From a virus, in the IMG/VR virus record IMGVR_UViG_3300032893_000075, positions 1 through 49,235 of that record: a DNA stretch of 49,235 nucleotides. One strand, given 5' to 3'. The translations under genes and the position numbers were made by a program. A model generated the notes under the pieces. The model was given only the letters and a program-made list of their open reading frames with translations, had not been told where the DNA came from and searched no databases. Shown piece after piece: positions 46,491 through 49,235 of the stretch. Position 1 is the stretch's first letter. The number at the start of each line of letters is the position of its first letter.

Positions 46491-47167
46491 CCCTTGGCAT
46501 ACTCCGCGGCGAGTCCGGCCAGCTGCGAAGAGGTGAGCGCCACCAGGAGCGCCGCACCAGGCCAGCGAAGGAATAAAGATGCCACCGGAACCGAGGCGTC
46601 CGCCACCGACGCCGTGGCGAAATCAAGCGCCAGTTTCCAACAGTCGGCGCCGTCCTTTGCCATTTCAGAGTTGAACATCCGCCAGACCATCTCGTCGGGC
46701 GATTGCACCGCGAGCTCGACGAGCGCGCCATCGAGGCGCAAGCGCCGCCAGACCACGCGCGGGTTGCGCTCCTGTGCCGCCTTGACGAGCTCGGGCGGGC
46801 CCTCGCCCTCCGGGCTTTCCATCATCGAGAGCGCGCCGCCGAGCTTTCTGCGCACGACGGTCGCGACCGTTTGCGGCAACGCTGGCCAGCGCCGCGTGAC
46901 GCTTCCCCAGTCGCCCGGCTCGGGCCAGAGCATGCAATCGGCCACGAGGGCGGCCGGGTCTGCATCGACCGTCTTCGGCTTGAACGTCGCCGCGACGGCG
47001 GACGACCACCCGGGAGAGTCTTGCTTCGGAGTGCCGAGCACGATCTTCAGCGTGTCGCTTTTTCCGCCGTCCGTCGGCAGCGTGAAGTCGAACGCCTCGG
47101 GGTAACGATTGGCATTCTGCGTGAGCAACGCCTTGCGCTCCTCGGGCGACGGAAGCGCGATGATCAC
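46481..47167 (-). CDS. Tail assembly chaperone (G-type product)
   Basis: 228 residues from GTG at 47167, overlapping the tube stop as GTGA. VIIALPSPEERKALLTQNAN at the N-terminus, then a beta-rich half and helical end (DEMVWRMFNSEMAKDGADC, VALTSSQLAGLAAEYAKGEF). It lies between tube and tape measure genes, the chaperone position (Mu gp41). The stop follows a G-run that can direct a -1 frameshift into a downstream open frame. Longer than usual (~140 aa), but order and frameshift agree. Confidence 0.68.
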   Translation of the reverse strand: MIIALPSPEERKALLTQNANRYPEAFDFTLPTDGGKSDTLKIVLGTPKQDSPGWSSAVAATFKPKTVDADPAALVADCMLWPEPGDWGSVTRRWPALPQTVATVVRRKLGGALSMMESPEGEGPPELVKAAQERNPRVVWRRLRLDGALVELAVQSPDEMVWRMFNSEMAKDGADCWKLALDFATASVADASVPVASLFLRWPGAALLVALTSSQLAGLAAEYAKGEF

Positions 47168-47661
47168 GGCTGATACTCGATGAAGTGATTGTTCTGGTCG
47201 TCGCTGATGGTGAGCGTGAAGAGCGGAATCTCGGCGGCCAGCGGATCTTGGTTGTCGCTCGAGTCGCGACCTTCTTCTTGGACCATCGCCGTGAGAAGCC
47301 GATCGGTCTTCAGCTTTGCCAGCACCTGACCATAGGTCACGGTCAGCTCGAACTCGACTTGACCGATGCCGATCGGCGCTTGCACCTGCGACGCGATGAT
47401 CGCCGCTTGCTGGCGCAACCAATCGCGGAACGAAAACCACTCGGAAAGCAGCGTGGTCAAGGAGGCGTCGGTCTCCTCCTCCTTGATGACGTAGCTGACC
47501 ATCTGCCCCTGCTTGTTGCGCACCGGCTCTTTCTTCGCGCCGTTCTTGTATTTGAGCGCCTTGAAGAACTTGAAGGTAAAGGCCGGCGCGCCCGTCACGG
47601 CGCACGTGGCCTGGAGATTCACCAGCGCGTGCTGAAGCTCGCGACCGTTGATGCTGGGCAT
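47164..47661 (-). CDS. Contractile tail tube protein
   Basis: 165 residues. N-terminal MPSINGRELQHALVNLQATC, FKFFKALKYKNGAKKEPVRN and VEFELTVTYGQVLAKLKTDR, PLFTLTISDDQNNHFIEYQP. The two beta-sheet faces and size fit the gp19/gpM tube family, which stacks as hexameric rings inside the sheath. It lies right after the sheath gene with a 58-base gap. The sequence carries no catalytic motif. Confidence 0.72.
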   Translation of the reverse strand: MPSINGRELQHALVNLQATCAVTGAPAFTFKFFKALKYKNGAKKEPVRNKQGQMVSYVIKEEETDASLTTLLSEWFSFRDWLRQQAAIIASQVQAPIGIGQVEFELTVTYGQVLAKLKTDRLLTAMVQEEGRDSSDNQDPLAAEIPLFTLTISDDQNNHFIEYQP

Positions 47662-47719
47662 AGACGACTCCCGTCGAGGCGAGGCCTCGCGTTTTCAGGT
47701 CAGGGAATGAGCGGGGGGC

Positions 47720-49235
47720 TTACTGGACGGTCAGGACGCCGGAGAACTGCACGTTATTGGATTCCTGCGTGACCTCGCCGAGAGCCTGAAACGTGTAGGC
47801 GACGTCGAGGCGCTTGGGCGATTGGCCGAGCTGCGAGGAGCGGAGCACGACGGCGGACGCCGCCGAGCACTGCGGATTGACGAAGTCGCCGCCCTTGGTC
47901 ATTCCAAGGGCGCGCTTGACCGCATTGTCGAGCAGCGTATCCCACGTGCGGGCGGCGCTCTCTGCGATCGTGCCGTCGCTGTTGACCTGCGGCCGCTGGC
48001 CCAGGAGCCCCTGCACGACGGGGCGAAGCGCCGCCACCATGATGTTGAGCGCGCGCAGACCGCCGGCGTCGACATAGCTCGTATTGGTGGTGAGGTTCTT
48101 CCAGCCGATGACGCCCGCGGTGATCGACAGGTAAGCCTTGAGCGGGCCGCCGTAGGTGCGCGCGGTGTTGATTTGCACGTCGTCGAGACCCGGGTTGATG
48201 AACTCGTCGCGGCCGCCGACGAACACGGACGTGCGCGTGAGATCAGACCCTCGAGCGGCGAGGATTACCGAGTCGGTGTCTGCGGTGTCGTAAAGCACCG
48301 TCGAGGACGGCATCACGATGTCGCCGGGCCCCGCGATCGTCGTCGCGCCCGCCGGCAAGAAGATATGCAGCGAGCCATCGCCCGTCGCCGTCTGAACATC
48401 CGGCTTCGTCGCCGCCAGCTCGTTGCGCGGGTCGGTCTCGACGTAGCGCTCCGCGGCCAGCCACGACAGCGGGCGAATATGCTTGCGCTGCGTGAGCGGA
48501 GAGGTGATGCGCATCCCGCCCGCCGAGCTCGGGCAGTTGACCATCGCCTCCCAGTCGAAAACGTTGTTATTGAAGCCGTCGAGCACAGAGCTATCGACGG
48601 TCGACGCCTGAGAGAACGCGCCCGCCGCCGAGCTCGGCATATTGGCGAAATGCAGCAAAGACGCCTGGAGGGTGCGGATCGCCTTCAGCGCGTTCAAGGC
48701 GTTCGTGATGTCGCTCGTCGAGAACCCGGGCCCGATGGTCAGGAATGAATAGGTCTCGCCGGCGTTGAAATTGCCGGAAGAGCTGCTGCACGTGAGATAG
48801 ATGCCCGTTCCCGGCAAGGTGACGACGCCGCCCGATGGCACCAGCATCGGCGGCAACGAGGTGTTTCCGTTGTCCAAGCTGATCGAGAGAACGGCGGTTC
48901 CAACCGCTCCCGCCTTCGCCACGGTGCAAACGACCTCGTAGTCGTCGATCGGACTGGCGGAACCGATAGCAACGGTTCCCACCCAGCCGGAGCCCGCCGT
49001 GACGGTGCCGTCGATGCCGACCACGTTGGTTTTGGTCGCAACGTAGGTCGCGGCGGCAAAGGTCAACGTGCAGTAGGTGCCTGGCACCAAGATGCCCGTC
49101 GACGACCATCCCGAGGCCGAGGTCGTCACCGGCCCATAGGTGGTACCGCCGTCGAGCGAGAACTGCACCGTCATCGTTCCCAGCGAGCCGCCGGTGATGC
49201 ACTTGATGGTGATCGACTTGTGGGGAGCGGTAGCA
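47720..49235 (-). CDS. Contractile tail sheath protein, main part (starts at 423)
   Basis: Gives residues ~142-606 of the 606-residue sheath when joined to 1-423. Residues ~100-290 hold two copies of a beta domain (SLDGGTTYGPVTT and SLDNGNTSLPPML, the latter followed by NFNAGETYSFLTIG). The remaining part has sheath landmarks: RNELAATKPDVQ, GRDEFINPGLDDVQINTART, GPLKAYLSITAGVIGWKNLT, and C-terminal QLGQSPKRLDVAYTFQALGE. Gene order (sheath, tube, chaperone, tape measure) agrees. The inserts would decorate the outer face of the sheath; this is inference. Confidence 0.88.
   Translation of the reverse strand, partial: ATAPHKSITIKCITGGSLGTMTVQFSLDGGTTYGPVTTSASGWSSTGILVPGTYCTLTFAAATYVATKTNVVGIDGTVTAGSGWVGTVAIGSASPIDDYEVVCTVAKAGAVGTAVLSISLDNGNTSLPPMLVPSGGVVTLPGTGIYLTCSSSSGNFNAGETYSFLTIGPGFSTSDITNALNALKAIRTLQASLLHFANMPSSAAGAFSQASTVDSSVLDGFNNNVFDWEAMVNCPSSAGGMRITSPLTQRKHIRPLSWLAAERYVETDPRNELAATKPDVQTATGDGSLHIFLPAGATTIAGPGDIVMPSSTVLYDTADTDSVILAARGSDLTRTSVFVGGRDEFINPGLDDVQINTARTYGGPLKAYLSITAGVIGWKNLTTNTSYVDAGGLRALNIMVAALRPVVQGLLGQRPQVNSDGTIAESAARTWDTLLDNAVKRALGMTKGGDFVNPQCSAASAVVLRSSQLGQSPKRLDVAYTFQALGEVTQESNNVQFSGVLTVQ
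49118..49235. repeat. Terminal direct repeat, right copy
   Basis: Repeats bases 1-118 with one synonymous change at 49232. Subtracting it gives a unit length of 49117 bases. Its presence at both ends marks a circular or permuted genome assembled into one contig. Confidence 0.93.

Overview
The window is one complete genome of a temperate-type, contractile-tailed phage (myovirus). The first 118 bases recur at the end (1-118 and 49118-49235) with one silent difference, so the molecule is circular or circularly permuted, with a unit length of about 49.1 kb. The tail sheath gene runs across the artificial break. DNA is GC-rich. Host clues point to a myxobacterium or relative (Myxococcota): a sigma-region-4 protein at 16525-16935 of a type I know from those bacteria, and lipoproteins whose mature N-termini carry the Asp/Gly-rich linkers common there. 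This is inference, not proof.

Layout. A switch region at 19.5-21.3 kb carries three XRE-type regulators and a stand-alone response-regulator receiver. Two promoters with the same 13-bp operator (TCGCA-N3-TGCGA) in the -35/-10 spacer fire leftward (19.75 kb) and rightward (21.26 kb). The leftward unit (minus strand, 19741 down to 1, then 49235 down to 32646) first encodes regulators, a DUF2303 protein, Dam-type methylase, sigma-like protein, RecU-like resolvase, DnaB-like helicase and HNH nuclease. Next come terminase, portal, S49 protease/scaffold, a glycine-rich decoration protein and major capsid. Then follows a tail module in the same order as phage Mu: connectors, sheath, tube, frameshifted chaperone, tape measure, hub, spike, wedge, gpJ, gpI-like, fibre. 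It ends with an envelope/lysis block of lipoproteins, small membrane proteins, a spanin-like protein and a GH75-type hydrolase.

The rightward unit (plus strand, 21.4-32.65 kb) encodes a Cas4-like Fe-S nuclease, a Sak4-like ATPase and an SSB-like protein (a recombination set), then a long chain of small, mostly 4-bp-overlapping accessory genes. These include a Cys-rich lipoprotein, coiled-coil proteins, an HNH protein and a Gp37/Gp68 protein, ending with the N-terminal part of a tyrosine integrase. At about 29.98 kb the integrase is cut off by a 1.3-kb block of minus-strand genes. Plus-strand genes resume at about 31.2 kb with another truncated gene, so the integration module looks rearranged. 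No MuA transposase is present, so the phage is Mu-like only in its virion.

Most notable: five genes with lipoprotein signal peptides (one broken by a 19-bp duplication), including an HExxH putative metalloprotease, an SGNH hydrolase and a fibre-like protein; a capsid decoration protein with a ~220-residue Gly/Ala repeat; a phage-encoded receiver domain inside the switch; and a beta-sandwich domain shared by sheath, gpJ and fibre.
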